Shown piece by piece: positions 1 through 8,863 of a DNA stretch of 55,568 nt. Position 1 is the stretch's first letter. Each line of letters starts with the position of its first letter. The stretch covers positions 1 to 55,568 of the forward strand of contig URMA01000009.1 in the NCBI GenBank assembly GCA_900548875.1, written 5' to 3'. Made by a program: the position numbers and the translations under genes. The stretch comes from an uncultured Porphyromonadaceae bacterium. GTDB lineage: Bacteria; Bacteroidota; Bacteroidia; Bacteroidales; Muribaculaceae. Under the pieces are notes generated by a model. The model was not told where the DNA came from and made no database searches. It was given only the letters and a program-made list of their open reading frames with translations.

Positions 1-1
1 C

Positions 2-451
2 GCCTGCCACTACATCATTATCCGCACGGCATGGCTTTACAGCGAATTCGGAAAGAACTTCCTGAAAACAATGCTCAATCTTACGGCAACAAAACCTCAG
101 TTGAAAGTGGTGTTCGACCAAGTGGGTACACCGACTTATGCCTACGACCTTGCGCTCGCCATCTTCGACATTGTTGAAAACCGCAAGTACGAAGGCAACG
201 ACGGCGTTTACCACTACTCCAACGAAGGCGTATGCTCGTGGTTCGACTTCACGAAGATGATTGCCGAATATGCAGGCAACACGCAGTGCGACATCCAGCC
301 TTGCCACAGCGACGAATTCCCGTCGAAGGTAGTGCGCCCGAGCTATTCCGTGCTCGACAAGACAAAAATCAAAGCCACTTTCAGCACTGTTGTCCCCTAT
401 TGGACCGACTCACTGAAAGTTTGTATGAACAACCTCAAAAACATGGAATAA
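2..451 (+). CDS. rfbD: dTDP-4-dehydrorhamnose reductase, C-terminal part (RmlD)
   Basis: The frame is open from base 2, so the 5' end lies outside the window. The visible part reads RTAWLYSEFGKNFLKTML and later YHYSNEGVCSWFDF, both typical of the C-terminal half of RmlD. This enzyme performs the last step of dTDP-L-rhamnose synthesis, reducing dTDP-4-keto-rhamnose with NAD(P)H in the cytoplasm. The stop codon shares one base with the rmlB start (TAATG), so the two genes are translationally coupled. The order rmlD then rmlB at the head of glycosyltransferase genes marks a surface-polysaccharide locus. Other rml genes are probably upstream, out of view. Confidence 0.93.
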   Translation, partial: ACHYIIIRTAWLYSEFGKNFLKTMLNLTATKPQLKVVFDQVGTPTYAYDLALAIFDIVENRKYEGNDGVYHYSNEGVCSWFDFTKMIAEYAGNTQCDIQPCHSDEFPSKVVRPSYSVLDKTKIKATFSTVVPYWTDSLKVCMNNLKNME

Positions 452-1596
452 TGAGCAACTTCAAAAGAAATATCATCATCACCGGCGGCGCCGGCTTTAT
501 CGGCTCACACGTTGTACGTCTTTTCGTCAACAAATATCCCGATTATCATATCATCAACCTCGACAAGCTGACCTACGCCGGCAACCTTGCCAACCTCAAG
601 GACATCGAGGACAAACCCAACTATACGTTTGTCAAGGCCGACATCTGCGATTTCGACACCATCCTGTCGCTGATGAAGCAATACAATGTCGACGGCATCA
701 TCCACCTTGCTGCCGAAAGCCACGTCGACCGTTCCATCAAGGACCCGTTCACATTCGCCCGCACCAACGTGATGGGCACGCTGAGCATGCTACAGGCTGC
801 GAAACTCTACTGGGAATCGCTTCCTGAGAAATTCGAAGGCAAACGCTTCTACCACATCTCAACCGACGAAGTCTACGGTGCATTGGAAATGACGAACCCG
901 GAAGGCATCAAGCCACCGTTCACCACCACCGCCTCTTCATCAAAACATCACCTCGCCTACGGCAAGGACTTCTTCTACGAAGACACGAAATACAACCCGC
1001 ACAGCCCGTATTCAGCTTCCAAGGCATCGAGCGACCACTTTGTGCGCGCATTCCACGACACATACGGCATGCCGACCATCGTGACCAACTGCTCGAACAA
1101 CTATGGACCTTATCAGTTCCCGGAAAAGCTGATTCCGCTGTTCATCAACAATATCCGCCAGCGCAAGCCGCTTCCGGTTTACGGCAAGGGCGAAAACGTA
1201 CGCGACTGGCTCTACGTGGTTGACCACGCACGCGCCATCGACTTGATTTTCCACGAAGGCAAGGTAGCCGAAACCTACAACATCGGTGGCTTCAACGAAT
1301 GGAAGAACATCGACATCATCAAGGTGGTAATCAACACCGTCGACCGTCTGCTCGGCCGTAAGGAAGGCGAGGACATGGACCTCATCACCTACGTTACCGA
1401 CCGTGCCGGCCACGACATGCGCTACGCCATCGACTCCACCAAGCTTCAGAAAGAACTCGGTTGGGAACCGTCGCTCCAATTCGAGGAAGGCATCGAAAAA
1501 ACCGTACGCTGGTACCTCGACAACCAGGAATGGATGGACAACATCACCTCCGGCGACTACGAAAAGTATTACGAAGAAATGTACAAAAACCGTTAA
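451..1596 (+). CDS. rfbB: dTDP-glucose 4,6-dehydratase (RmlB)
   Basis: 381 residues, normal for RmlB. An extended SDR fold is evident: the NAD-binding GGAGFIGSHV is near residue 11, HISTDEVYG is in the middle with the Asp-Glu dehydration pair, and the catalytic YxxxK appears in SPYSASKAS. The enzyme converts dTDP-glucose to dTDP-4-keto-6-deoxyglucose, the committed step to dTDP-rhamnose. An in-frame ATG exists further upstream, but the start at 451 gives the canonical N-terminus and overlaps the rmlD stop by one base. Base composition is that of the host chromosome, unlike the A+T-rich genes that follow. Confidence 0.97.
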   Translation: MSNFKRNIIITGGAGFIGSHVVRLFVNKYPDYHIINLDKLTYAGNLANLKDIEDKPNYTFVKADICDFDTILSLMKQYNVDGIIHLAAESHVDRSIKDPFTFARTNVMGTLSMLQAAKLYWESLPEKFEGKRFYHISTDEVYGALEMTNPEGIKPPFTTTASSSKHHLAYGKDFFYEDTKYNPHSPYSASKASSDHFVRAFHDTYGMPTIVTNCSNNYGPYQFPEKLIPLFINNIRQRKPLPVYGKGENVRDWLYVVDHARAIDLIFHEGKVAETYNIGGFNEWKNIDIIKVVINTVDRLLGRKEGEDMDLITYVTDRAGHDMRYAIDSTKLQKELGWEPSLQFEEGIEKTVRWYLDNQEWMDNITSGDYEKYYEEMYKNR

Positions 1597-1637
1597 TTCT
1601 TTTAATCTCAATATATAACGTCAACAATAGCTACACG

Positions 1638-3077
1638 ATGGGCTTGAAAAAAAATATTGTATATAGCAGTATCCTTACTACTTCTCTATATATTTTTCAG
1701 TTTATTACATATCCATACGTATCGAGAGTCTTAGGAGTTACTAATATCGGTATATGTAATTTCGCCCAAAGTGTAGTTGTTTTTGCCTCTTTATTTTCAA
1801 CATTTGGAATTATTAATATTGGAATTCGCGAAATTGCAGCAGCCAAAGGAGACAAAGAGAAACTTAACAGAACTTTCTCTGGAATATTCCAAATTAATCT
1901 TTTGCTAACTTTGGCAGTAATTATTCTCTACATTGCTGCTATCGAGATTTTACCACAACTGACACCTTATCGAAAACTTCTCTACGTTGGTATATTCCAG
2001 ATTCTTTTCAACACCCTGACAATGGAATGGTTGTTCAAAGGTCTGGAAGACTTCAAATACATTACTATGCGAACAATATGGGTTCGGATAGCCTATGTGA
2101 TTGCAATTTTTATCTTCATCCAAGACAAAGATGATTATTATCTATATTTCATAATCACAGTCGGTCTATATGTCTTAAATGGACTAATCAATAGCATTTA
2201 TAGCCATACATTAGTAAAATTCATATGGCAACCTACTAAAGACATATTCAAGAAATATACAACCCCTATATTATTTCTCGGAAGTCAGGCTTTGTTACAG
2301 ACACTCTATACAAGTTTCAATGTCGTGTATTTAGGATTTGTATCTAACGACGACCAAGTAGGTTATTATACCACAGCCACAAAAATTCAAAATATCATTT
2401 TGGCATTATACACATCCTTCACATTAGTAATGATGCCACGAATCAGTGCAATGCTTGCTGATAATGATATGAACAATGTAAAAACGATGATAAACAAGTC
2501 GTTCTCTATTCTTTACGCATTTGCATTTCCTACAATTATACTTTCAGAAATTTTTGCACCCGAAATCATTTCCATAATAGCAGGAAAAGGCTACGAACAG
2601 GCTATTCCACTATTGCGTATTGCAATGCCGTTGATCCTGATTATTGGAATTGAACAAATTCTAAACGTACAACTCCTTATGCCACTTCGTGCTGATAAAA
2701 TGGTATTTGCAAATTCCTTAATCGGAGGTTCAGTCGGACTAATATTTAACATACTTCTTGTTGGTTGGTTGCAAAGCACAGGATCTGTCCTTGTCTGGTT
2801 TCTTTCAGAGTTTGCAGTATTTTCATCGGCATATTACTTTGTCCGTAAACTCACAGGCATTACAATTTCATTGAAAATTGTAGGTCAATATATCATTTCG
2901 TTCTTGCCTCTTTTAGGCATTTGCTATCTAACATCTTTAATGGATAATACATTCCTTGCTTTGGTCTATGCTGTAATCGCATGTATCGCCTATACACATG
3001 TCGCATTACTATATCTGGTTAAGAACGAAACATACCAAAATTTAATTCTGCGATTTAAATCAAAATTCACCAGATAA
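1638..3077 (+). CDS. wzx: Wzx-type oligosaccharide flippase
   Basis: 479 residues, almost entirely hydrophobic helices separated by short loops, beginning MGLKKNIVYSSILTTSLYIFQ and containing YPYVSRVLGVTNIGICNFAQS, which matches the N-terminal signature of the polysaccharide biosynthesis/MATE-like flippase family (about 12-14 membrane segments). The family moves undecaprenyl-diphosphate-linked repeat units across the inner membrane. The longer open frame back to 1461 overlaps rmlB, so the ATG at 1638 is preferred. A+T content rises sharply here compared with rmlB. Together with the Wzy candidate at 4960 it indicates a Wzx/Wzy-dependent polymer. Confidence 0.9.
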   Translation: MGLKKNIVYSSILTTSLYIFQFITYPYVSRVLGVTNIGICNFAQSVVVFASLFSTFGIINIGIREIAAAKGDKEKLNRTFSGIFQINLLLTLAVIILYIAAIEILPQLTPYRKLLYVGIFQILFNTLTMEWLFKGLEDFKYITMRTIWVRIAYVIAIFIFIQDKDDYYLYFIITVGLYVLNGLINSIYSHTLVKFIWQPTKDIFKKYTTPILFLGSQALLQTLYTSFNVVYLGFVSNDDQVGYYTTATKIQNIILALYTSFTLVMMPRISAMLADNDMNNVKTMINKSFSILYAFAFPTIILSEIFAPEIISIIAGKGYEQAIPLLRIAMPLILIIGIEQILNVQLLMPLRADKMVFANSLIGGSVGLIFNILLVGWLQSTGSVLVWFLSEFAVFSSAYYFVRKLTGITISLKIVGQYIISFLPLLGICYLTSLMDNTFLALVYAVIACIAYTHVALLYLVKNETYQNLILRFKSKFTR

Positions 3078-3087
3078 ATAAACTATC

Positions 3088-3972
3088 ATGGTCAATAAAG
3101 TAGCTGTAATTATACTTAATTATAATTCCTCCGACGATTGCCGGAAATGCGTGTCGTTCCTAAAGCGGCAGGAAGGAGTAGAACTGGAATTAGTGCTGGT
3201 CGACAACTGTTCGCCCGACGGCAACAAGGTGGAAGCCTTTTGCCGAGAACAAGGATGTACATTTATCGCCAGCCCGGAAAACCGAGGCTACAATGCCGGC
3301 AACAATATCGGTCTTCGCTATGCAGCAGAAAAAGGCTACCAATATGCATTGATAGCCAATCCCGATATGGAATTTCCTCAAACCGATTATGTAAAACGGC
3401 TTGTTGAAGCGATGGAGCAAGACGAGGAAATCGTTGTAGTAGGTTCCAACATAGTTGGAGCTGACGGCATCCACCAAAATCCATTGGTTAGAGACGGCAA
3501 CTGGGCAACAAGCTTCAATTGGATAAAAAGTTTTTTTAAAAAAAATCATACATCTGTTCCTGAATATCTTGATAACCCAAAGCAAAGCCACTATTGTGAA
3601 AAAGTAAGCGGCTGTTGCTTGATGGTCAGAATGAATTTTATTCAAGGCATCGGATTTTTCGATGAGTATCCGTTTCTCTACTGCGAAGAACCCATCCTTT
3701 CCCGCCAAGTGGAATTGGCAGGAAAACGCATGTACTACACAAGAGAAGCACAAGCCATCCACCGCCATATAGCTTCTACAAAAGGAGACCCCGTAAAACG
3801 TTTCCAACAATGGAAACGCTCTCGCCTTTATTTCATCAACCGTTATAGCGGAGATTCCTGGATGGGAAAAAAATTGGCATCACTCTCCATGACGCTTTAT
3901 GTTGGATTATTTACCTTTGCAAAAAAATCAGAAAATGACAGAAATCGTAAAAAAAAGAAGCCAGTCCATTGA
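3088..3972 (+). CDS. Family 2 glycosyltransferase (rhamnosyltransferase-like)
   Basis: 294 residues with a GT-A fold from the N-terminus: VAVIILNYNSSDDCRKC, LVLVDNCSPDG, an ENRGYNAGNN segment, and the metal/nucleotide-sugar DxD-like motif in IANPDMEFPQ near residue 95. A C-terminal region with FFDEYPFLYCEEP resembles the acceptor-side part of WbbL-type rhamnosyltransferases. Given the rml genes upstream, dTDP-rhamnose is a plausible donor, but this is inferred. It lies 10 bases after wzx and its 3' end overlaps the next gene by 38 bases. It probably acts on the cytoplasmic face of the inner membrane. Confidence 0.9.
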   Translation: MVNKVAVIILNYNSSDDCRKCVSFLKRQEGVELELVLVDNCSPDGNKVEAFCREQGCTFIASPENRGYNAGNNIGLRYAAEKGYQYALIANPDMEFPQTDYVKRLVEAMEQDEEIVVVGSNIVGADGIHQNPLVRDGNWATSFNWIKSFFKKNHTSVPEYLDNPKQSHYCEKVSGCCLMVRMNFIQGIGFFDEYPFLYCEEPILSRQVELAGKRMYYTREAQAIHRHIASTKGDPVKRFQQWKRSRLYFINRYSGDSWMGKKLASLSMTLYVGLFTFAKKSENDRNRKKKKPVH

Positions 3973-4960
3973 TATGGTCAAAGGCCTGTCAATTATGACA
4001 CTCTTCTATCTTCATTTCGAAAATGGGTGGATGAACATCGACTATAACATTTTCCTCGTCCGTTCTCCTGCATTCTATATGGTTGTTGGTTGGTTGTGGG
4101 GAATGTCGTCAAACCGAAGAACCGTCAAAGAGCATTGGGCAAAACGATTGAAAGGTCTTGTAAAACCCTATTTATGGTTTTCATTGATTTTTCTCATTTT
4201 TGATGTAATCATGGTTCTTCTCCATCAATTTGACTCTTTTGTTATATGGAGGGATATTTATAAAACACTTTGTCTGAGAGGCATTGGTACACTATGGTTC
4301 CTACCGGCTCTTTTAGGAGGTGAGATGTTGTTCCTTTATCTCCGCGACCGTTCTTGGACATTGAAAGGTATTACTTATGTTATTACATTTATGTTAATAG
4401 TAGGCTACGGATATTGGTTATCCCACTGTAACTACTCTATACCACATTTAAAAGAGATTATTGACGCTCCTTTCCGAGTTGTTCAAGACGTAAGCAATGC
4501 ATTTATCTACATAAGTGTAGCTTATTACACGAGTTTGAATGTAGGGAAACGCATATTTAATGCCAACAAATCCCAATTATTTTTTGCAGGTTTTGCGTTC
4601 CTTACATTGGCATTCTTAATTTTAAATTTTTCTTTATCGACAATTGATTTTGTTTATAATTTTATGTTTATACTCGGTAATCTTTGTGCCGGATATGGTA
4701 TCTTATTTTTCTTCAAATCCATCGAGAATATAAAATTAATAGAAAAGCCGTTAGCTTACTGTGGAAGAAATTCTTTAACAATTATGGCTGTCCACTTCTG
4801 CCTGCTTTTTCCAATTGCAAGGGCAATTGACAAGTCAATCTTTCACAACACTGAATATTATGGTAATCAAACAATCGTTTATTTCCTAATAGCAATTGTT
4901 ATCCAAATTGGTATAATTGAATTAGTAAATCGAAAATTCAAATTCATTATCGGCAAATAA
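3935..4960 (+). CDS. Acyltransferase 3 family membrane O-acyltransferase
   Basis: 341 residues with about ten hydrophobic helices. The N-terminus RSQSIDMVKGLSIMTLFYLHFEN carries the family pattern of a Ser/Arg-Ile-Asp segment followed by KGLxI and a histidine in the first helix. Members acetylate sugars of O-antigens or capsules in the membrane. The ATG at 3935 keeps the conserved N-terminal segment. It starts 38 bases inside the preceding glycosyltransferase gene, and a second ATG at 3974 would remove most of the motif. The stop overlaps the next start (TAATG). The acyl donor and target sugar are unknown. Confidence 0.87.
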   Translation: MTEIVKKRSQSIDMVKGLSIMTLFYLHFENGWMNIDYNIFLVRSPAFYMVVGWLWGMSSNRRTVKEHWAKRLKGLVKPYLWFSLIFLIFDVIMVLLHQFDSFVIWRDIYKTLCLRGIGTLWFLPALLGGEMLFLYLRDRSWTLKGITYVITFMLIVGYGYWLSHCNYSIPHLKEIIDAPFRVVQDVSNAFIYISVAYYTSLNVGKRIFNANKSQLFFAGFAFLTLAFLILNFSLSTIDFVYNFMFILGNLCAGYGILFFFKSIENIKLIEKPLAYCGRNSLTIMAVHFCLLFPIARAIDKSIFHNTEYYGNQTIVYFLIAIVIQIGIIELVNRKFKFIIGK

Positions 4961-6147
4961 TGGAAATCCTAAATAAATATTTTACCCTCCGCAACTTTGC
5001 AGCGTTTTTAATAGTTGTGTTCTGTATTCGATATATTCCGATTGACAGTAGAGCCGGAATCAGCTATTTTAAAATTGCTGTTTCTCTTTTATGTCCCTTT
5101 GTATTTTTAATTTATACTCCTAAAATAAACAAAACTTTTTTTATTATTTGTTCATATCTGCTGTTTGTATTTTCATCGGCCATACTACACCCCAATACAT
5201 TAAGATGGACAACCTTAGTGTTTTTACTGTCCTATTTTTTCATGTATCCGACTTTTTACAATCTTGTATATGAACGGAAAGTATTCACAATTGAATCTTT
5301 TACACGCTTTTTAGAAGGTTTTATACTAAGCTATTTTGTTTTACTGGTTGTACAACAAATAGCACTAATAGCCGGAATTACATACTTGCCCATAATAAAC
5401 TTAACGCAATTTCTTGACAGAGGAATTGGTGCTAATTCTTTATCTGGCGAGCCTTCTGTTTCTGCCCGAATTTTGGCGGTATTGTTTTTAGCATTACTAA
5501 GAATGTATGAATTAAAATATGCACGTTCTCTCTCATTTCAAGAAATATACAGAGAAGCTAAATGGCCTACAATCGGCTTTCTTTGGTGCATGCTGACGAT
5601 GGGTAGTGGAACTGCGTTTGTAGCATTAGGAATTCTTTCTCTATATTTCATTCGGCGACAATATGCTTTTATCATAATTCCCCTATTGTTAATCTTTTAC
5701 ACACTAATCCCTAATATTGATTTTGAACCACTACAACGTACATATAAAACATTCAATGCTTTCCTTACTTTGGATGCTGACATTGTTCGAAAAGCAGACG
5801 GAAGTGCTGCCGCCCGAGTCGTTCCGTTAGTTAATACTATCACTTCATTAGATTTAATGAAGTGGGAAACCTGGTTCGGACATGGTGTCGACTATTCGTT
5901 AAAAGATGGAATTTTTAGTAATACTGTATTAATCGGTGGAATAGGTGATTATGGCCTTATTAGTTTTATAATCATGCAGATTCTAGTATATACATGTGTT
6001 ATAAAAAAATTTCTATCAGTTGAAACCTTAATTTGGATTGGATTATTTAATATGACATTAGGAAATATTCCATACACATGGGGAGCAATTATGATCCTAA
6101 CAACAACAAAATATTTTTCAAGTAATAATAAAGAATATGATACCTAA
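4960..6147 (+). CDS. wzy: Wzy-type O-antigen/capsule polymerase
   Basis: 395 residues, strongly hydrophobic, with about ten or more predicted membrane segments and a larger polar stretch around residues 155-190 and 255-300. The GLxxLDRGIGANSLSGEPSVSA-type periplasmic loop and the WFGHGVDYS segment near the C-terminus resemble Wzy/O-antigen ligase-family polymerases, although sequence conservation in this family is low. The call rests on topology and on its place between a Wzx flippase and glycosyltransferases. It overlaps the acyltransferase by one base and the following GT32 gene by 11 bases. Confidence 0.8.
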   Translation: MEILNKYFTLRNFAAFLIVVFCIRYIPIDSRAGISYFKIAVSLLCPFVFLIYTPKINKTFFIICSYLLFVFSSAILHPNTLRWTTLVFLLSYFFMYPTFYNLVYERKVFTIESFTRFLEGFILSYFVLLVVQQIALIAGITYLPIINLTQFLDRGIGANSLSGEPSVSARILAVLFLALLRMYELKYARSLSFQEIYREAKWPTIGFLWCMLTMGSGTAFVALGILSLYFIRRQYAFIIIPLLLIFYTLIPNIDFEPLQRTYKTFNAFLTLDADIVRKADGSAAARVVPLVNTITSLDLMKWETWFGHGVDYSLKDGIFSNTVLIGGIGDYGLISFIIMQILVYTCVIKKFLSVETLIWIGLFNMTLGNIPYTWGAIMILTTTKYFSSNNKEYDT

Positions 6148-6907
6148 AATTATCCACTACTGCTGGTTTGGAAAAAAAGACCTTCCTGAATTAGAGCAAG
6201 AGTGTATTAAAACATGGGAAAAAATTCTTCCCGACTATACTATAAAAGTTTGGAATGAGAGTAATTTTGATGTAAATTGTTGTCAATATGTTAAACAAGC
6301 ATATGAGCGCAAAAAATTTGCATTTGTCAGTGATTATGCTCGAGTATATGCACTGTATAATGAGGGAGGCATATATCTTGATACAGATGTCGAAGTATTA
6401 AAATCGCTTGATGTTTTTTTGAATAATTCTGGTGTTTTAGGATTTGAAAATAAGACTTTTGTAGGAACGGCATTAATGGCATTTCAAAAAGGGAATAAAA
6501 TTATGAAGGATATGTTAGACTATTACAATCTGACAAACTACATAGACAACAATGGCAATGAAAATATAACAACAAATGTCACACTCCTAAATAAAATCTT
6601 AATTGAAAATGGCTTGAAACCAGAAAATTCATTTCAAAAAATAATAGATATAGCCATTTATGAACGGGATTATTTTTTCCCAAAAAAAATAGACGAACAA
6701 CATTTTAGAATTACTGAAAACACCTATACTATTCATAGGATGAAAGGTAGTTGGCTTACTGAAAGGCAAAGAAAACGAGGCGCGAATAAATTTTGGATAA
6801 ATATTTGTCGACCGTCATTAAGATTTTGCCTTCTATCACTAAACGCCCTCATTGGTAAAGATAGGGCAAAAAAGATTGAAATTAAAATTCGAAATTTTTT
6901 AAAATAA
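6137..6907 (+). CDS. Family 32 glycosyltransferase (capsular/LPS, DxD sugar-binding)
   Basis: 256 residues. The start MIPKIIHYCWFG, the central FVSDYARVYALYNEGGIYLDTDVE with the DxD metal/nucleotide-sugar motif near residue 80, and a C-terminal HxxxGSW segment (HRMKGSWL) are diagnostic of the GT32 / OCH1-like bacterial glycosyltransferases. These transfer hexoses onto lipid-linked polysaccharide units on the inner face of the membrane. It overlaps the polymerase by 11 bases and is separated from the next gene by 4. Very A+T-rich codons fit with the surrounding exchanged block. Confidence 0.92.
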   Translation: MIPKIIHYCWFGKKDLPELEQECIKTWEKILPDYTIKVWNESNFDVNCCQYVKQAYERKKFAFVSDYARVYALYNEGGIYLDTDVEVLKSLDVFLNNSGVLGFENKTFVGTALMAFQKGNKIMKDMLDYYNLTNYIDNNGNENITTNVTLLNKILIENGLKPENSFQKIIDIAIYERDYFFPKKIDEQHFRITENTYTIHRMKGSWLTERQRKRGANKFWINICRPSLRFCLLSLNALIGKDRAKKIEIKIRNFLK

Positions 6908-6911
6908 CAGT

Positions 6912-8291
6912 ATGTCTGCATCCACTATTATACACAAATGGGAAAACTTTCACGCCCAAGTTTTCTCTGATTTTATATTAGAATTAAATACTAACAATGT
7001 CAAATACTTTATTCTTCGAAATTTTGAAGGACTACCTCAATTCAATTTGTCTAAAGATATTGACATAATAATAAAACCAGGATCATATAAAAAAGCTTTA
7101 AAACTATTGATTAAAACATTTAAAGCTCATAACCTTGTATACACTTACGACATGCATTTCGAAAGAGCCCATTGTTGGTTCGCAATGGATGTTGAACGTG
7201 ATTTTTTTATTCATATTGATTTAATTGAAGGATATGCAAATAAAGGATTTGAGATCATTGATTTTTCTACTTTGTATTCAAACACAATTGAATACAAAAA
7301 CTTCAGAGTCCTCAATTCTGAATTTGATGCATTAATGTTAATTCTTTATAAGTTAATTGGCTGTAAGGAATTAAAACCAAAATATCAGGAAAAAATACTC
7401 TCTATTTATCAACAAACCCCCCAGAAAATAACAACATTACTAACAAGATATTTAGGAATCCGATTATCAAAAAGAATCACTACAAATATTGAATGTAATG
7501 ATTTTTACAGTTTAATTTCTCTATCAAAAGAAATAGCATCAACTGCTAAACGTTACTCATTTTCAAAACGGCCTATCACAACTATATTCAATATATTCTT
7601 ATTTTTAATAGAGAAATTCTATCGTATCGTAATTTGTCCTCCTAAGTTTAAAAAATTTTTAGCAGTTGAAGCGCCTGATGGAACAGGCAAAACAACTTTT
7701 ATTGAACAATTACAAATTAAAATTGCAGAAACGTTTGTCTGCGAACTAAACAAAAGTCAAATATCACATTTTAGACCCGAAATATTACCAAATTTAGGTG
7801 CAGTTGGGGAAAAAGCAAAAGTCATGAAACAAGATAAAGACTTTACGAATCCTCACAGAGCCAAACCTGTTGGGAAAATAAGTTCATTTATCCGAATGAC
7901 ATATTATTGGCTCGACTATGTAATTGGTATGCCTTTAATATTAAGAAAAAATGCCCAATATGATAAATTCACAATTTTTGACCGCTATATATATGATTTT
8001 TTGGTTGATCCCCGACGTTCCAGAATCAATTTACCCTATTGGCTACGAAAAGGATTCACAAAATTGGTAAAACAGCCCAAAATTGTATTTGTTTTGGATG
8101 CTCCAACAGAAGTGATTTATAAACGAAAACAGGAATTGACACCGGAAGAAATTTCACGTCAACTCGTAGAATTCCGAAAATTGTCATCGTTAGGAAAACG
8201 ATATTATCGCTTGGACGCGTCAAAAAAGCCGGAAGAAATAGCTAATGATGCAATCAAGATTATATTAGAGAAATTCACTAACAAATTATAA
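6912..8291 (+). CDS. Nucleotidyltransferase-like / thymidylate-kinase-like fusion protein
   Basis: 459 residues in two parts. Residues 1-160 look like a nucleotidyltransferase fold: FILRNFEGLPQF, SKDIDIIIK with the D-x-D metal pair, and a later HIDLIEGY. From about residue 250 a P-loop kinase domain begins: EAPDGTGKTTF is a Walker A motif, FDRYIYDFLVDPR resembles the DR(Y/H) segment of thymidylate kinases, and VFVLDAPTEVIYKRK is the matching later strand. Such fusions occur in polysaccharide loci, but their substrate is not established here. A role in phosphorylating or nucleotidyl-modifying a glycan or its carrier is inference. It sits 2 bases before the acetyltransferase gene. Confidence 0.72.
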   Translation: MSASTIIHKWENFHAQVFSDFILELNTNNVKYFILRNFEGLPQFNLSKDIDIIIKPGSYKKALKLLIKTFKAHNLVYTYDMHFERAHCWFAMDVERDFFIHIDLIEGYANKGFEIIDFSTLYSNTIEYKNFRVLNSEFDALMLILYKLIGCKELKPKYQEKILSIYQQTPQKITTLLTRYLGIRLSKRITTNIECNDFYSLISLSKEIASTAKRYSFSKRPITTIFNIFLFLIEKFYRIVICPPKFKKFLAVEAPDGTGKTTFIEQLQIKIAETFVCELNKSQISHFRPEILPNLGAVGEKAKVMKQDKDFTNPHRAKPVGKISSFIRMTYYWLDYVIGMPLILRKNAQYDKFTIFDRYIYDFLVDPRRSRINLPYWLRKGFTKLVKQPKIVFVLDAPTEVIYKRKQELTPEEISRQLVEFRKLSSLGKRYYRLDASKKPEEIANDAIKIILEKFTNKL

Positions 8292-8293
8292 TC

Positions 8294-8863
8294 ATGCTTA
8301 TACGTAAATTTGCACGGAATTTAAGAAATTTACCTCTTAATAAATTAAAAAAAAGAGGGTTAGTAATTGGAAAAAACTTTCAATATGAAAAGAATCTATT
8401 AATTGATAAAATATATCCCCATTTAATCTCTATAGGAGATAACGTGATAGCTTCTGCAAATGTAACTATCTTAGCCCACGATGCAGGTCTAAAAAATATC
8501 ATGGGATTGGTGAGAATTGGACGTGTGTCAATAGGCAACAATGTTTTTTTAGGATTGGGCTGTATTATTTTACCAAATGTTCGAATTGGCAATAACGTTA
8601 TTATTGGAGCAGGAAGCATCGTTAGTAAGGATATTCCAGATAATTCGGTATGTGCAGGAACCCCTGCTAAAGTTATCTGTTCAATGAATGATTATAAAAC
8701 ACGCATTCTTTCTTCTGCAAAAGAGGTTCCAGTTTATACGGAATACTTGGATCCTCTAAAGATGACAGAAAAAGAAAAAGAACAACAACGTCAAGAACTA
8801 CAAAATACCTTCGGTATAAAAAAAGCAATTAATTATAAGAATTTCAATTCATTACAGGAATGA
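8294..8863 (+). CDS. Hexapeptide-repeat (LbH) O-acetyltransferase
   Basis: 189 residues. The middle shows left-handed beta-helix hexapeptide repeats (IGRVSIGNNVFLGLGC, PNVRIGNNVIIGAGS, IVSKDIPDNSVCAGTPAKVI), with ILAHDAG providing the probable catalytic histidine. This matches colanic-acid/virginiamycin-type acetyltransferases that use acetyl-CoA to acetylate sugars or sugar nucleotides. The basic N-terminus and charged C-terminal tail (KEKEQQRQE) are outside the repeat domain. It overlaps the next glycosyltransferase by four bases (ATGA), so translation is coupled. Confidence 0.88.
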   Translation: MLIRKFARNLRNLPLNKLKKRGLVIGKNFQYEKNLLIDKIYPHLISIGDNVIASANVTILAHDAGLKNIMGLVRIGRVSIGNNVFLGLGCIILPNVRIGNNVIIGAGSIVSKDIPDNSVCAGTPAKVICSMNDYKTRILSSAKEVPVYTEYLDPLKMTEKEKEQQRQELQNTFGIKKAINYKNFNSLQE

